NCBI RefSeq assembly: GCF_024519285.1 | Contig: NZ_JAMZCY010000001.1 | Span: 124,001-188,000 of the forward strand | Reading direction: 5' to 3' | Source of the DNA: Cohnella sp. WQ 127256 | Lineage (GTDB): Bacteria > Bacillota > Bacilli > Paenibacillales > Paenibacillaceae | Length of the DNA: 64,000 bases | Shown: positions 63,231 through 64,000 of the stretch, one piece after another | Layout: the number at the start of each line of letters is the position of its first letter | Numbering within the stretch: position 1 is the stretch's first letter | The notes under the pieces: generated by a model | What the model was told of the DNA's origin: nothing | Database searches by the model: none | What the model saw: the letters and a program-made list of their open reading frames with translations, nothing else | Position numbers and translations under genes: made by a program

Positions 63231-64000
63231 ATGAAACGATTGTTGGCTTTCGTGCTCATTGTTGTCGTTAGCTTTGGGATTATGGGTATTTTTACACCAG
63301 GATTACTAAAAGCAACGAAGCTTGGGCTCGACTTAAAAGGCGGAGTGGAAATCCTGTACGAAGCGCATCCGTTAACAGAAGGCGGCGTAGTAACGAAAGA
63401 AGCTTTGAACCAAACCGCTAAGAGTCTTGAGAAACGGGCGAATCGCAATAATGTGGCAGAGCCTGATGTGACAACCGAAGGGAAAAACCGGATTCGGTTG
63501 AAAATCCCTGTTTCAACGGGAACTACGGATAAAGAACGAGATGCGGCTATCGAGCAAATTCGCGAACTGATGAAAAGGCCGGCAGATCTTCAGTTCCGGA
63601 GCTCAGAAGGCTGTGCGGATGGTTCTTACTGCACACCTGTGCTGCTCGGAAGTGACTTCAAAGAAGGAGCCGCTAAGGTTGAAGCAGATGAATTTGGAAA
63701 TCCAACAATGGTTCGAATTGTTGTGAATGATAAAAAGAAGCTAGCTGATGCTTCAACTAAGCTTATTGGCAAAGTAATGGCTATTTATTTGGATGATGAT
63801 GAGATATCTACACCTGTTGTTCAAACGGCTCTGACCGATGGGACAGCTGTTATTTCCGGTCAAGATTCTCGTGCTGAGGCTCAAAACTTAGCAGATATCA
63901 TTAACCTGGGCGCATTACCATTAAAGCTAACTGAGAAGTATACCCAAAGCGTTGGCGCAACGTTAGGGAAGCAATCCCTGCATGATACCTTGTTTGCAGG
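63231..64000 (+). CDS. secD: Protein translocase subunit SecD, N-terminal part (3' end outside window)
   Basis: SecD works with SecF to use the proton gradient for late steps of Sec export. About 256 residues are visible. They begin with a membrane helix (about 4-24), then the D1 motif LGLDLKGGVEILYEA near 34, the first periplasmic domain, and the approach to the second membrane segment (INLGALPLKL, then GATLGKQSL) at the right edge. A short insertion with two cysteines (GCADGSYC) lies near 126 in the periplasmic part. Whether this is a separate SecD or a fused SecDF as in B. subtilis cannot be told, because the gene runs off the window. ATG 63231 follows GAAAGGGGA. Confidence 0.96.
   Translation, partial: MKRLLAFVLIVVVSFGIMGIFTPGLLKATKLGLDLKGGVEILYEAHPLTEGGVVTKEALNQTAKSLEKRANRNNVAEPDVTTEGKNRIRLKIPVSTGTTDKERDAAIEQIRELMKRPADLQFRSSEGCADGSYCTPVLLGSDFKEGAAKVEADEFGNPTMVRIVVNDKKKLADASTKLIGKVMAIYLDDDEISTPVVQTALTDGTAVISGQDSRAEAQNLADIINLGALPLKLTEKYTQSVGATLGKQSLHDTLFA

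Overview
The window is about 64 kb of the conserved chromosomal core of an endospore-forming Firmicute, most likely a member of the Paenibacillaceae (Paenibacillus/Cohnella type). Three things point there. The gene order closely follows the Bacillus subtilis tig-to-secDF region. Many sporulation genes lie among the housekeeping genes (spoVID, spoIIB, spoIVFA, spoIVFB, spo0B, safA, bofC, spoIID, spoVB). And several arrangements differ from B. subtilis: an RNase E/G family gene before rplU, a rodA-type gene after minD, murC after folC, and a siroheme-branch gene inside the hem operon. Base composition is moderate and even. I see no prophage, insertion sequence, CRISPR array, tRNA or rRNA gene.

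Layout. 1-12.6 kb holds protein quality control: the end of tig, then clpP, clpX, ispG, a PCYCGC-motif lipoprotein, a SWIM/SNF2 helicase, the paired Lon proteases lonB and lonA, and engB. 12.7-14.0 kb holds a conserved gene of unknown function and speD behind a structured leader. 14.2-22.1 kb is a complete glutamate-to-uroporphyrinogen III tetrapyrrole operon (hemA, hemX, precorrin-2 dehydrogenase, hemC, a cobA-hemD fusion, hemB, hemL), followed by spoVID. 23.5-29.3 kb has a valine T-box, valS, folC and murC. 29.4-37.8 kb has a spoIIB-like gene, a DUF4321 gene, maf, radC, mreBCD, minCD and a rodA-type gene, which together cover cell shape and division.

38-45 kb has spoIVFA-spoIVFB (the pro-sigma-K protease and its partner), an RNase G/E, the L21-Prp-L27 ribosomal operon, spo0B and obgE. 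45-49 kb holds pheB, hom, thrB and pheA; thrC is absent here. 49-57 kb holds a repeat-rich safA-like coat gene, bofC, ruvCAB, spoIID, and then queA, tgt and yajC at 56-58.7 kb. 58.7-64 kb mixes strands: a PAP2 phosphatase, yrzE-like and spoVB genes on the minus strand; yrbG-like (DUF421), comN and the start of secD on the plus strand.

How the genes fit together: the tetrapyrrole enzymes work in sequence. MreBCD, RodA-type, MinCD and MurC build and place the wall. SpoIVFA, SpoIVFB and BofC belong to one sigma-K checkpoint. SpoVID and SafA are partners in coat assembly. Prp cleaves the N-terminal extension of the L27 encoded next to it.

I found no wholly new biological system. The most interesting observations are regulatory or architectural: a 13-bp hairpin that covers both the Shine-Dalgarno and the start codon of bofC, a Spo0B with two predicted membrane helices, the leader in front of speD, a perfect inverted repeat over a promoter-like element upstream of spo0B, an inverted repeat around the promoter of the PAP2 gene, repeat tracts in SpoIVFA and SafA, and the uncharacterised gene at 12744-13334. 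Start codons were chosen by Shine-Dalgarno placement and family N-termini. Promoters, hairpins and leaders were found by eye, with no folding or database search.
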